A stretch of DNA of 64,000 nt from Agarophyton chilense (Eukaryota > Rhodophyta > Florideophyceae > Gracilariales > Gracilariaceae), in NCBI GenBank assembly GCA_030374765.1, contig JARGXX010000115.1:806001-870000 (forward strand). The letters run 5' to 3'. Of this stretch, positions 46,383 to 57,626 are shown piece after piece. Position numbers and translations under genes: made by a program. Numbering within the stretch: position 1 is the stretch's first letter; each line of letters begins with the position of its first letter. The notes under the pieces are model-generated. The model saw nothing but the letters and a program-made list of their open reading frames with translations. It was not told the DNA's origin and did no database searches.

Positions 46383-46860
46383 ATTTAGATGCCCATTACA
46401 TATCCCGTAGACATACGAAAGAAGGACCGAACTATATGGATATTTGGATGTTCAGTTGATGTACCTTCGACTTTCATTAGATATCCATCTGATGTGCACT
46501 AAATATAACCATTTGATGTTTTTTGCATACTCACTGAATGCACGACAGATATGCATTAAAATGTCCTTCAGATGTCCGTGACAGAACGTGACATTGTACG
46601 CAAAGAGGTACAAAACATCATCTTCAGATGTTCATCGGATAAACGGCAGGGGCCAATAGAATTGTAGGCTCTTACAAAAGCGAGCCAATAGTAGTTCGAC
46701 ATTTTTAAAAATGCTGTTCCAATTGATGTACGTTTGATGGGCGTGCAAAGTGAATCAGTCCTTTCAAATGGCATCATATAAAGGGCTATTATATTGTTTT
46801 AAACTCTATTTGCGTGGAAACAAATGTCAGGCGATGTGGTGCTCAATTTGATGCTAAAAT
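46383..46860 (+). repeat. Cluster of degenerate TTNGATGT motifs
   Basis: About a dozen GATG-centred motifs (TTTAGATGCCC, TTTGGATGTTC, AGTTGATGTACC, ATCTGATGTGC, ATTTGATGTTTT, TTCAGATGTCC, TTCAGATGTTC, AATTGATGTACG, GTTTGATGGGC, ATTTGATGCTA) fall in about 480 bases, spaced irregularly by 15-60. Confidence 0.5.
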
Positions 46861-46888
46861 GTTGATATGATAAGCCATCCAGGAGCTG

Positions 46889-47319
46889 TTGCGATTTTTA
46901 ATGGCTTCGTTGGCAATCTTGCTACCCCTCATAATATTATTTCCGCTCTGGCTCGTCCATGGTGGTCCAATTTCAGAGAACACCGTCAAGCTCCATTCCC
47001 CTACCGTACATCATATCTATTTTGCAGTGATCCAAAAAGCTTCTCCAGCCTCCATAGTCAAAGAATCGGACCCGACGTTTCATGCAGGGAATATCTTCTA
47101 CCTTTCGACGACTATCACGAATTGATCCCCTACGCGGCCCATTTCCAAGACGAACTGATGGAACCCCTGTCCCTCTGTCTAAAGATCATCCCTACCGCCA
47201 GACGACACGCACAACTTTCATGGTTTTCGAATGAATTAGTTGCTCTTCGGTGCGCCGATAGCAGACTGAGAGTTCCCATATCTAATTCACGCAACCGTAT
47301 TAGACTTTACAACTCTTGA
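46889..47319 (+). pseudogene. Possible decayed secreted-protein gene
   Basis: One frame starts with a signal-peptide-like segment (MASLAILLPLIILFPLWLVH from the ATG at 46901) and closes at 47125. A second overlapping frame (46867-47319) continues with DDYHELIPYAAHFQDELMEP and KIIPTARRHAQLSWFSNELV. A frameshift joining the two would give one secreted protein, but this is a guess and neither part has a known domain. Confidence 0.25.
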
Positions 47320-47692
47320 TTTCTCCGTCTACTGAGTCATCCTCGTCTTTATTTTCAAAATGTCCCGCAATCCAGCAACGCTGCCTGGCCCTGCATCTGT
47401 TCTGTTTCTGGCGAGTTTTTAATTGTTTCAAAGTTTCCCCCGTGAATGCTTCTGAACCATCCGAAACTTCAACGTTTTTGAATGTCTTCATGAGATCAAT
47501 TTAGACATCGAATGCAGTGATCGGTAGCATATTCATTGCATACGTCAGTGCTTGCGCTCGTCTAGCCTCCCAACCAACCACCACTCCCAGGCCATCCAGT
47601 TTACTAATGCAAACACACTCATGACCCATTGTATGTAACTCATCATCGACCTCCAACTCCTCATCATATCCAAGCTCTTCACCTGTGGTATT

Positions 47693-50049
47693 TTACTTAG
47701 AATCATCCCTCTTGGATGGGCCGTACTTACAGAGGCCCATGCCACCGTTTAACAGCCTTAGACAATATATGTTCAGCGTCTTGTGGTATAAATTGGCTTC
47801 TGGGTGTAATCTTGATTGCACCATATCAGAAACTTCTCCCGCTATTCTTTCAGTGACAAATTGCGAAACATTGACAAGTGTATCACATTCATTCATCATT
47901 GATGGGAGGCGTAATTTTGCGTTTGTTGTTGGAGTGAAGCAAAATGCGTGCTTCGAATCGATACGGAATACTTCGGCAAACAGGACATACATGTGTTTAA
48001 GAATCTTTTCTAGATCTTCAATTTTGGTCCTGGATGGTGCGGTATCGAAAAATATGTGCGTTACGTTGGAGGTCAGAACCCATAGTTTTGATATCCGTGA
48101 ATTAACACCTCTTTCGTTGAATATAATGGGTCCATATAACAGCGAAAGGCTCTTGAAATTCTCAGCCTTATAGGATGAGAGAAAGTCATATGGTTGAGGC
48201 GGTCTGCCCCACGTAGAAGGGATACCATGGGAGCCGCTCTCCAGTGATTTGTTGATTGTCCGCGGAGTGATTTGGGATATTACGTATGGTCATCTATTGG
48301 CGACACAACCCGGTCGAGTTTCAATGCAAAGTGCGTTCAAGTGCTTCACCCATCCCAGGAATGACTGATGGATAATTTCATATGGAGAATCGTTAAGAAT
48401 ATCGAATGATAATCGAGAGATATATGGTCTTCGCTTCACCCCACTATCTTTCATGATGCTTTCAACCACTGTGAAACTGCTATCTCGCCTTTCTGAATCC
48501 AGCCTACTCCACACTTGCTGCATTCCAGTTCGTGTTCTGGAATTTACGCCATCAATTCCAATGAAGGCACTCTTGCATCTGACCATCACTCCTCGCTTTG
48601 CCAGATCCGCCTCCCGACTTCCAAAATCAGGTATCATCAAATGTATACCTCTTGATCCACAACTTGTTTCGATTTCTTGTGGCACTTCCGATACGGCTTA
48701 AGAGGGTTATGATCCTTGAATCCGAGAATCTTACTAACAGCTGGCCGGTCCGCTGTGAAGAACATGACATATTCATACAGAATGCGATAGACACCGTCCG
48801 CACATTTCACGAGAATACCTGTTTCTAACTTGCAAAGGTCATCCATGATAGGTTTGATGAACATATAAAACTGCTGAGGATCATGCGATCCGGGTACAAA
48901 AGCTGGCTGCACCATGTTACAGGACTTGAAATGCTGTTCCGGATAGAGATTCAGAATGACAAATATGATGGGCCAGATGGACCTCGAGCCTCTGTTTGCT
49001 TCGAATTTTTCCACTCCATCCAATGACATTTTGAGAAACACGAACAGATCTGTGTTGGTGTCGCAGTTCTGCAGTCGGTTTCCATATGCACGACGGAAGT
49101 ATGCTCCATCGTAAAAATCGCGAAGATATTCCCAACGGCCTCTCCTGGCTTCATTCCACGCTTCTAAACACCCAGTGAAAAGGCTGCTAAAAGAATCAGG
49201 CTTAGCGCACAGGGCAGTAAGCTGGTCTGATATAAGTGTATACCAGAATCTACAACCAGGGGTCACGGATTCAGAGCAGTGCGTACTTGGGCAGGATTTA
49301 TCTTCTGCGGACTCGTGTAGAATGGGAGCATGTCGATGTGGACAGGTTAAATCGTACGCTTTTCTGATTTCCGACTGCTTCAAAGCGAACCGCATCACAA
49401 CCTTGTAGCTGTGCTTTGAAGAAACTACGTTTGTCTGAAGAAATGCTGTCGTTTGCAGTTGAGAGAGACCTCAAAGTTCAACAACATGTAAGACTTCTAG
49501 AAATTGCAGCGTTTCCCTTCGCTTTGCATCATGAACTTCCGGGATGGCCAAATCATCAGTTTCCTCTGAACTGTCGTATAGGGTGCATTCACAATTATGA
49601 TGGTATGCTTCAGGTTCTTCTTGCGCTTCGCTTTGTACAGTAGTTCTACTGGTCTCTGAATGACGCTGTCCTGGTATGTTTTTGTGATTGGTGGAAGCTT
49701 GTTGCTGCTGGAAGACAATTGTCTCGGTTTGGTGAAGGCCAAATGATTCATTTTGATACAACCTCTCATCTTCAGTTCCAATGAGACCGTGGTTTTCTTT
49801 GTTTTTCGAGATGAGATGACCGGTGGCGCATGTTGTTGAGTCCACGAGAGGTCTGGAGCTATTACATTCTTCTCTCCTCACTGGTAGTTTGCGCCGGCGT
49901 CTCTTCCAGAAGGGCTCTGCAATTTCATTGCTCGAGCTATGGTTTTCTCCATATAAAAGGCTGGTTTTCGTCAGCGCAATGGTCGGCGGAGAGGCTGAGC
50001 TCAGCAGGAGAGCGCGGTTGACGGTTTTCTTGGTTTCGGTTGGTATCAC
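47693..50049 (-). pseudogene. CACTA/EnSpm TNP2-like transposase, broken
   Basis: Read on minus from about 50049. The N-terminal 192 codons (50049-49471) are Ser/Glu-rich and include FWKRRRRKLPVRREE, a possible nuclear signal, and CECTLYDSSEETDD. A stop or frame change leads to 49398-48637, with LFVFLKMSLDGVEKFE, SRSIWPIIFVILNLYPEQ, CNMVQPAFVPGSHDPQQFYM and ADRPAVSKILGFKDHNPLKP, the ordered blocks of TNP2-type transposases (S.DG, PI...NLPP, PGP, D.PA...G). 48685-48290 continues with VKRRPYISRLSFDILNDSPY and EIIHQSFLGWVKHLNAL. A last block at 47992-47693 has NVSQFVTERIAGEVSDMVQS. Several stops show inactivation. Terminal CACTA repeats were not found. Confidence 0.7.
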
Positions 50050-50462
50050 TACTAGTATGGTTGGCGGTAGAAATCAGCACTCGCTTCAGAATTCTACTTC
50101 TTCTATGACCCATTTTCGATTACTTACCTTTTCGGCTGAGAATATCCAAAGCCACTCTGGCACAGAGAAGAACGGCGAAAGGAGGTCGAGGCGTGATAAG
50201 GGAAGAGAAATACGAAGGAAATACAACGTAGCGGGGGTTTCTGATCATAACTCATGGAAGACTCCAGATTGTACGCTACCGAGAATGAATATGTGCTCAA
50301 GTGTCTGACAGAGATTTACCGAAAGTTTTCGCTCGCTTCGCTAAATTCCCGCGCTTCTCGTGGATATGAAACTGTACGCCCCCGACGAGATTACTTAAGA
50401 TGCACGAATGATAGCAGACCAATCTGTTTTTCGTTCCTTTGTGTTCTCTCAAAGAGTCAGCA

Positions 50463-51368
50463 ATGGTCTCTGAAGCTACCTCTGGCTTCTTTTCAGCCGA
50501 TCTCTGCCACGGGCTAAACCAATGGCTTGGTTTTCCTGGAGTTGGAAAAAGCTTTTCAAATATGCCGGAGTCGCAAGAAAACAACAGCCTTCAAGCCGAT
50601 CAATCACAGGCTTTGGAACGCTTTCTAAACATCCCACCCCGATTACAATCCAGACGTAAAGATAAGAATGGTTTAGAAGGAAACTGATCCCAGCGCCGTA
50701 TGAGACAGGTTTTCAATGCAAAAATGGCTTCCGATGAAGATAGAGAGTATGATGAAAATCGTCTGATTTCTACAGAGTTCGTCTATGCTGCCTTGCGCAG
50801 CATTCGATATCACGAGTAGGATGTTCGGAAGGTTGCCGATGATGGGAGCTTAACGTATCGCTAGTTGCAAAAGAATCATCCTCTTGTCGTGATGGAACTT
50901 CGTTCCAAAATGGAAGAGCACTACAACATATTGAAGTACTCTGAAGGGCAGTGGGAGGCTAACCTTCTAATTCAAGAAGCGTTTCGACCTGATCGTAACT
51001 ACAAGAGTGGTCGCAGAACTTCGGCAGGTGTAAAAGGGGACAGCCCCAATGGCATTGCTTCTCAACCACAGAACACAGATTCGGCCCCAAATTCTTCCGT
51101 CGCCAGTGCCAGTGTTCCTCATCTGGTTGAAGTGGATGATGAAATTACACTGGCCCAGACCGTAACAGGAAGTGTTCATGGCCGAAGTATTCTGCTTCGT
51201 TACGAGCAGCCAACCTCGTTGACTATTTCGAGCCCTGCGATCTCCTCGCAACATGGTCGTGGTGCAGCGAGACCGCCTCAGCAATTTTCCACTCCAAGAA
51301 ACATAGGAAAAAAGCGCCTAGAGTCGAGAACTGGTGTGAACCACTCAATCAAGCGCTGCAGGCGTTAA
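50463..51368 (+). pseudogene. Decayed ORF divergent from CACTA transposase
   Basis: One plus frame from ATG 50463 (MVSEATSGFFSADLCHGLNQ) to 51368, broken only by TGA at 50685, TAG at about 50817 and TAG at about 50862. Between breaks it reads PESQENNSLQADQSQALERF, MRQVFNAKMASDEDREYDEN, KNHPLVVMELRSKMEEHYNI and, toward the end, a Ser/Thr-rich, basic tail (KKRLESRTGVNHSIKRCRR). It lies about 0.4 kb from, and points away from, the TNP2-like frame. CACTA elements often carry a second DNA-binding protein, so it may be the element's accessory gene; no domain confirms this. Confidence 0.45.
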
Positions 51369-52474
51369 TATAATTCTGTTTGAACTATACGTGTGCGTGA
51401 AGAGACTAAGATCTACGTCAGAGACGACAAGCAATGCATTCGGTAACTGCAGGCTGTATCCGACGAGCTTGTAGATGAAGATGCGTAAAATTGATCTTGA
51501 TTCACTCATTGCAAAGTATCTCCCTAAAAGTGCCCGCTGCCTTCCATATTGCCATCGTCACGAACAATCATCGTTCCAAGCAGCAATGGATGTGAAAGAT
51601 TCTCATCAAGTAAAAAATCGGACGACCAATCCAACCGTTTACGGAACGCACCCGCCCGACCGAGAATGTCAAGCATGTGGTCCAATAGGGTAACGCTATG
51701 GTTATATCTGTTGAAACACGTCGCTTCCTTTCGAGCAAGCATCAGAATGCCGAGAAAGCCTTCGAATTGCAGCAGCAGGCGAGAATCGCTGGTGTACAGC
51801 ACTACCCCGATGGGTCTCTGTGTCAGAGTGGGCGGCATTGTGCCGGGCGTCATTTGCGGGCAACAACAGAGAGGGCACGACCAAATCAGAGAAGAAAAGT
51901 GGCATTAGAGTCACCAGATATTCCAAGATGGTGATCACATGCTTGACCAGTCGGGCACACACATGGCCTCTGCGCCGTCATTCTGCCTTCTTGGAGATAG
52001 ACGCAATGTTATCGGATAAGTGGGGGATATAAGAATTTTCGTGCACTGCCCCACCGAATGAGCGATGAATAGTAAGTGATGTAGAGGAGACTGGCCTCTC
52101 CGACGATGCTCCTTGGCTGGGAGATGCCCAAACAACAGCTAGAGGCGCGTAGAATGACGTTCTGGTAGTATACCTCAAAGTCTGGTGGCGAGCTTTGCCC
52201 CGGAGAACTCGTATGAATTTGGCGACGAATTAACCTCAAGGCAGTCGGTGCCTCTGCTTCGACCCCGACGAGATGAATAATGTGTAATCACGTGTAAAGT
52301 ACATCCTACCGTATGCCCATGGATTTCTCGGATATTTGCGCGTGTAACCATTCTGTGCCCAGATATAGAGCATGAGCACAAGACCGTGCGTAGGGAAGAA
52401 TAAAGAGGCCCATTGGCCGTTGTATAGTGACTCGGGGGCTCAAAGAGGCAGAATCACAACGATGGCACGCACAG
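51369..52474. other. No confident gene
   Basis: Short overlapping frames on both strands without motifs. The region lies between the CACTA-like block and the copia cluster; I found neither transposon ends nor coding traces of the inverted pol that lies beyond the solo LTR. Confidence 0.4.
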
Positions 52475-53163
52475 TGTTGGTGCAAGTGCCTATGCTGTCA
52501 CTGAAAACCAAATGTGCAGGACAGCATGGGCTGTTTTGCAGGGAGTCTCTGGAAAAGCGCATATACGTATCAGCCGGACCTCAACGTGAACTCGTGCCGT
52601 GATTGGCTACTGCAAATATGAACCTGAAATGTGGTGTGTACAAGTGGTATGGCACTATTGGGATTTGTCTGGAGTACACGTGTGTACTCCTGTCTACTTG
52701 TACTATTGTGCACGCTGTTCATGATGTTCAGCTGGTGTACTATGTACACGTGCCACAAGGTCTAACGAATGTACTTGGAGAGGAGCGTGTCATGTGTATT
52801 ACAGAAGACTTGGTGTACTGTGCTGGAAGGTGAACGTGTATGGAGGCGGATTGCAAGAAGCGTGTGCTGGCATATTGAATTTGTGCAAACGTCAGTGTAA
52901 TGATGTGCTGTGCACTGTTGTATTGCCTTGTTGTGTGCTTCAATGAACTTTGGCTAGGGTTAATGTCGTGCTTGATTATGATTGGTAGTATTGGGTGTCC
53001 CTGCTTTGTAGTCTAGGGTTTACTCTGGGTTGGCGTCTAGTTGGCTGACGTTTTTGAGTTGTAGATAAGTGAAAGACTGAGCGCCTCCAAGTAAATCCGA
53101 GCCAGAGCTGGCGAACTTTCCTTTCATCACTCAACCTTTCCTTCAGCCTTTCCCTTTCCATCA
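52475..53163 (+). repeat. Solo LTR of the long-LTR copia family
   Basis: Starts TGTTGG and ends TTTCCCTTTCCATCA, 689 bases, aligned along its length with the LTRs of the complete element (56924-57611). Where those have TATATAAGTG this copy has GTAGATAAGTG, so its TATA box is lost. It is followed not by a primer site but by inverted pol sequence. Confidence 0.8.
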
Positions 53164-55142
53164 GTCTTCGTTTCCGGGTTTAATGAATCTCGTCAAGGTC
53201 TCCGTTCAAGAATGCAGTCTTCACAGTCATCTGGAGTAGGTGATAATCTTTCACTGCCACAAGCGACAGAATCATCCTCACCGATGTGAACTTGACCACT
53301 GGCGCATACGTCTCTGAGAAGTCGACGCCCTCGACCTGTAGGAAACCACGAGCAACCAGACGAGCCTTGTACCGAACTGTCGCCTCACCGTCAGCACCTG
53401 CTTCCTTCTTCTGCACAAATACCCACTTGGATGATATCACGTTGCTGTCTGCTGGCCTAAGCACTAAGTCCCATGTGTCATGCTCCATTAAAGACTCATA
53501 CTCGCTGTCCATCGCCTTGATCCACGACTTGCAATCAAGACGTGACACTGCATCGCTGTACGAGCTAGGAGTGTCATCACTGGCCGTGAGTAGAGCAGTT
53601 GGGCGCCACCAGGACGAAGTCGGCTTTCGCACACAAGTAGACCTACGCAATGGCACTGGCTGTGCCACTTCAAGAGCAAATTGTGGAACATCGGTGGATT
53701 CTTCAGCACCACTTTCTGGTACTTTATCCGGAGGTGTAACCGTGTCAGGATCCTCTTCATTGGGTTCAACTGGTGGTTGAGAGGTGGAGGATTGGTCAGA
53801 TTTCGACTTCACCTAAATTTCAATCTCGGTATAGTTCTCATCACAATGATCAGTAGTCTCATCCAATTCTTTGCGTTCATCAAACTTCACATCTCTCGAC
53901 GCTACCACCTTTCTATTCTGCTCATCCCTCAGCTTGTAACCATGGGATCCAGCAGTGTACCCAATGAAGATCGCCTCAACGGCACGGTCCTCCAGCTTCT
54001 TCAGCTTATGATCTACCACCTTGTACCAACACTTGCTCCCGAACACACGCATATTGCTCACATTAGGCTTGTGTTCATGCCACAATTCATATGGTGTCAC
54101 GGTACTTGGCAAAGCCTTGCATGTAACTCGGTTGCGCACATACGCCGCAACATTCAGTGCTTCTGCCCAGAAGCTTTTGGGGAGTTTCTTGGGACAAAGC
54201 ATTGACCTGACCAGATCCATGAGTGTGCGGTTTAACCTTTCGGCGAGCCCGTTCTGTTGCAGATTGTAAGGCACAGTTCGCTGATGTTCAATACCATGTG
54301 ACTCAAGTTCTTTTGCAAACTTCTTGGAAAGGTACTCACCACCATTGTCCGTTCGTAGCGCACGAAGTACGCACTCACGGGCAGCGATGGTTTTCACTTG
54401 GGTACCAGTTTGGTTTTGAACAAACTTGAGCCACTTCACGAACATCTGGAACACCTCATCCTTGGTCTTGAGCATGTACAGGAAGCAGTACCGACTGTGA
54501 TCGTCGATGAATGTGACAAAGTAGCGCGAGCCTCCCAAGGAACCAACCTCCACTGGACCACATATGTCCGAGTGAACGAGATCCAACAGCTTGGTTGCGC
54601 GCTCCCCTCCTTGCTTGGGAGTAGCAGCGCAGGTAGACTTGCCTACAACACATGAGTCACAAAAGTCCAGCTTCTGCGTGACATCCACATTCAGCCCTTA
54701 CACAACGCCATTGCGAGCCATTTGTTTGATGCCATCTACATTCACGTGAGCCATGCGAGCATGCCATATCGACAGGTCCGACACAAGTGCACTGTTTTCA
54801 TCACCAAGTTGTGACACTGCAGTGCAGAGGTAGTACAGGCCTTTGACGTGGCGTCCTTGGGCAATCAGAGTAGAGCCCTTGTACACGCACACCTTGTGCT
54901 TGTCGAAAACAACAATAGCATCCAAGTCAAAAATTGCAAATACCGACAGCAGGTGGTACCGCAGACTTGACACGTGCACTACCTTGTTTAGCTTGCACTT
55001 GTGCGTGAACCCCTCAACAGTCAGATCCAGTTCAACACAACCTTGGCCATGAGACTCTAACTTGGAATCCTTGCCGATACTCACACCAGGGGACACCTTG
55101 CTTGTTGAGGTTTTGTCCAACCTGCCACCAAGCCCTTTGGAG
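53164..55142 (-). pseudogene. Inverted copia pol fragment
   Basis: A minus-strand piece of the same family as the complete element, roughly four-fifths identical in protein. Order on minus: end of protease domain (SKVSPGVSIGKDSKLESHG), integrase zinc finger (IWHARMAHVNVDGIKQMA), a TAA at about 54690 replacing a Ser codon, integrase core with HSDICGPVE, LRTDNGGEYLS and NGLAERLNRTL, a TAG at 53813, then the RT start (SKWVFVQKKEAGADGE, FSETYAPVVKFTSVRM, KTAFLNGDLDE). It breaks off with a small deletion beside GGAAACGAAGAC, which matches GNED of the complete copy. Gag, most of RT and RNase H are missing. It is cut at both ends by plus-oriented LTRs. Confidence 0.85.
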
Positions 55143-55775
55143 TGTTGAAAATAGTGGAAAACAAAAAGTGGATTTATGCATGGGCACTTTTGGGCACCCT
55201 CCGCGGAAAAACGCATATGCGCCTCATCTCAATCTCAACGTGAAACGGCCATCTGATTGGCTACTGCAAATGCCCTCATGCATCGTGGTATGGACAAGTG
55301 GTCTGGTTCTAATGGGGCGTGTTGGGGCTTCGGCCCAAGTGGAGCGATTTGATTGGACGTGAGCGCTGAATGAGCACGGGCTATGCAGTTGGAGAGAATG
55401 TGCGAATGGGGGCTGGATATCGGGTTTGGCCGTAACAGCCGAATCTGGGCTGCGCGGGGTGGTTGGCACTGGCGCACCACTTTGGTTGATATTTTGAGTT
55501 TTTATTTGATATGCTTCATGTTTGAAATTGTTTTGGCGCGCAACTCCTCGTCGCACAGTGGCAAGGTGTGAGACGTGGGTGACCCGCCGACGGTCAGCAC
55601 CGGCGGCGGAAGTGCGTGCGAGGTAGATATAGTTTTCAATGACGGTCGCCAACGATCGAAGTAAATTGTCAAGGCTGACTACCTTCCTTTGTTTCTCTTC
55701 TTTTATTTTTCTCTTCTTCTCGTCTTTTCCCCCTCTTCTTCTTTTTCCTTTACCTAACCTGCGCTCACGTTGTGA
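55143..55775 (+). repeat. 5' LTR of second copia element
   Basis: Starts TGTTGAAAATAGTGG and runs to just before GGTTATGGGCCCAG. It shares GGAAAA-CGCATATGCG and GATTGGCTACTGCAAATG with the 688-bp LTRs but is otherwise strongly diverged, so it is a related subfamily. A TATA-like AGATATAG lies near 55626. The 3' boundary is uncertain by a few bases. Confidence 0.65.
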
Positions 55776-55789
55776 GGTTATGGGCCCAG
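55776..55789 (+). promoter_or_regulatory. Primer binding site (half tRNA-iMet)
   Basis: GGTTATGGGCCCAG, complementary to the initiator tRNA-Met anticodon arm. Its ATG opens a 14-codon upstream frame ending TAA. Confidence 0.75.
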
Positions 55790-56688
55790 AGCGTCGACTC
55801 TTCGCAGACGTCACGCTCTACTAACATTTATTTGGATTCAAGAAGATTCCCTACTGCGACAGGTGCGCGATCTACGACTAACGCTCATCTGGATTCAAGA
55901 AGTTATTTTGTTTTGCGACAGGCGTGTACCCTTCGGACTTCCTCCTTGGTGGCGAAATCATATCGCGTTTGTTAGTACCCCCTTGGCACGAGACCGAGAA
56001 GTCTGCCAAATCCTGCTCTCCGTCCGTAAAGTACGGAGGTCGATGGACTGGGCTTGGAAGTGTAGGAGCAACCGTACTACAACGCACGACCGCGCTACTT
56101 TCCCGCAAGAGGCTAGCTTGGGTCAACTGGGGGAAGTGTATCTTGACGACACCTCTCCTTGGGACGCCTCGTAGGGACTAAAAGCGCCGGACTCTGAAGT
56201 GCGCAGAGTTCGGTAGGTAATCAAAGCGTACCTCACCTGGAGAGAGTAACCAGGGTCCAGGGGATCATCCTTTAGGGTAGCGGAGGTAGTTTCTCCCGCC
56301 AGTGCGCCCGCCTACCTCGAGCAAGTCTCGGTAGGTTCAATCAAGAAGTTTCAACCCGAAGTCGAGAAGTTTGTCTGTTCCGGGTACGCCTTCTGCCACT
56401 GCCCGTGAGTATACTCCAAGCGTGGGAGCACCCGAGCTCCGCTTGTGATCGCGTACGAGACGCGTCTCGGTGAGCGTTGCAGGCTACGTCAAAATTCTCC
56501 GCTGTCGTCCTCGCTGTCGAACGTTTGAGTTGGGATACTCCGTTCGGGCAAGCTCGGCCACGAATTCATCACTGCTCGTGGCCCTTTTCTTAAACTTCCC
56601 AAGGCATTGAGTCCCTCACTCTGCTTCCCTCTACTAATTAATTTCGTTTGGTTCCGTTCTATCTGCTTCGTGGATAACAGACTGAAAT
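55790..56688 (+). other. Leader of second copia element
   Basis: About 0.9 kb of non-coding leader. It includes a small hairpin, CCTGG (56236-56240) with CCAGG (56250-56254), followed by CCAGGGGATCATCCTTTAGGG and GCCAGTGCGCCCGC (56299-56312). The same order of elements occurs in the leader of the complete copia. Confidence 0.6.
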
Positions 56689-56923
56689 ATGTCGGACACG
56701 GAAATGGAATCCGAAAGTACTACCGGGATGAAAATCCCTCGTTTTCATGGAAGGCGTGGTGATGATTATGCCCTATGGCGCCATCGCCTTCGTGCTGCAT
56801 GCCGTGTTAAAGGTGTGTGGAACGTTGTGGAATCCGATTCTGCGTATTCAGCAACTACTGAAGCAACATCGGATACCGCTATTGATAGCGCTCGAGTTGT
56901 CGCAAAGCGCGAGAAGGCATGTG
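56689..56923 (+). pseudogene. Gag start of second copia, cut by insertion
   Basis: ATG at 56689 opens SDTEMESESTTGMKIPRFHG, then DDYALWRHRLRAACRVKGVW, a typical N-terminal Gag pattern of copia elements (short acidic start, then a W-x-x-R/K-helix). The frame stays open until the next element's LTR begins at 56924, so it is disrupted by insertion after 78 codons. The right-hand remainder of this gag is not found in the window. Confidence 0.7.
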
Positions 56924-57611
56924 TGTTGGCTGTTGACCCTGTGCTGTCACTGAAAACCAAAAGTGCAGGGGAGCATGGGCTGTTTTGGAGGGTGTCTCTG
57001 GAAAAGCGCATATGCGTGTCAGTCGGATCTCAAGGTGAACTCGGGCTGTGATTGGCTACTGCAAATGTGCACATGCAATGCGGTGTGTACAAGTGGTATG
57101 GCACTATTGGGTTTGTCTGTGGTACACGTGTGTACGTGGTCTACTTGTACTACTGTGCACGCTGTTCAACATGTCCAGCTGGTGTACTATGAACAGATCT
57201 CACAAGGTGTAACGAATGTACTTGGAGAAGAGACGTGACATGTGTATTACAGGAGACTTGGTGTACTGTGCTGGAACGTGAATGTGTATGGAGGCGGATT
57301 GCAAGTATTGTGTGCTGGCATATTGAATTTGTGCACACGTCAGTGTAACTATGGGCTGTGCACTGTATATTGCCTTGTTGTGCGCTGCAATGAACATTGA
57401 CTAGGGTTAATGTCATGCTTGAATATGATTGGTAGTATTGAGTGTCCCTGCTTTGGAGTCTAGGGTTTACTTTGGGTTGGAGTCTAGACAGCTGACGTTT
57501 TGAAGTAGTATATAAGTGAAAGTTTGAGCGCCTCCAAGTAAATCCAAGCTAGAGCTGGCGAACTTCCTTTTCATTCCCTGAACCTTTCCTTCAGCTTTTC
57601 CCTTTCCATCA
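56924..57611 (+). repeat. 5' LTR of complete copia
   Basis: TGTTGGCTGTTGACC ... TTTCCATCA. TATATAAG at 57509-57516 is a credible TATA box. A palindrome GTACACGTGTGTAC lies at 57122-57135. Confidence 0.9.
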
Positions 57612-57626
57612 GGTTATGGGCCCAGC
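57612..57626 (+). promoter_or_regulatory. Primer binding site (half tRNA-iMet)
   Basis: GGTTATGGGCCCAGC directly abuts the LTR and is the reverse complement of GCUGGGCCCAUAACC, the anticodon arm region of eukaryotic initiator tRNA-Met. Its ATG starts a 10-codon upstream frame (MGPAPLTSAV, stop). Confidence 0.85.

Noticed and set aside
53286-55052. Plus-strand open frames across the inverted copia pol
   Set aside because: They are shadows of the minus-strand pol, which shows all expected domain motifs.
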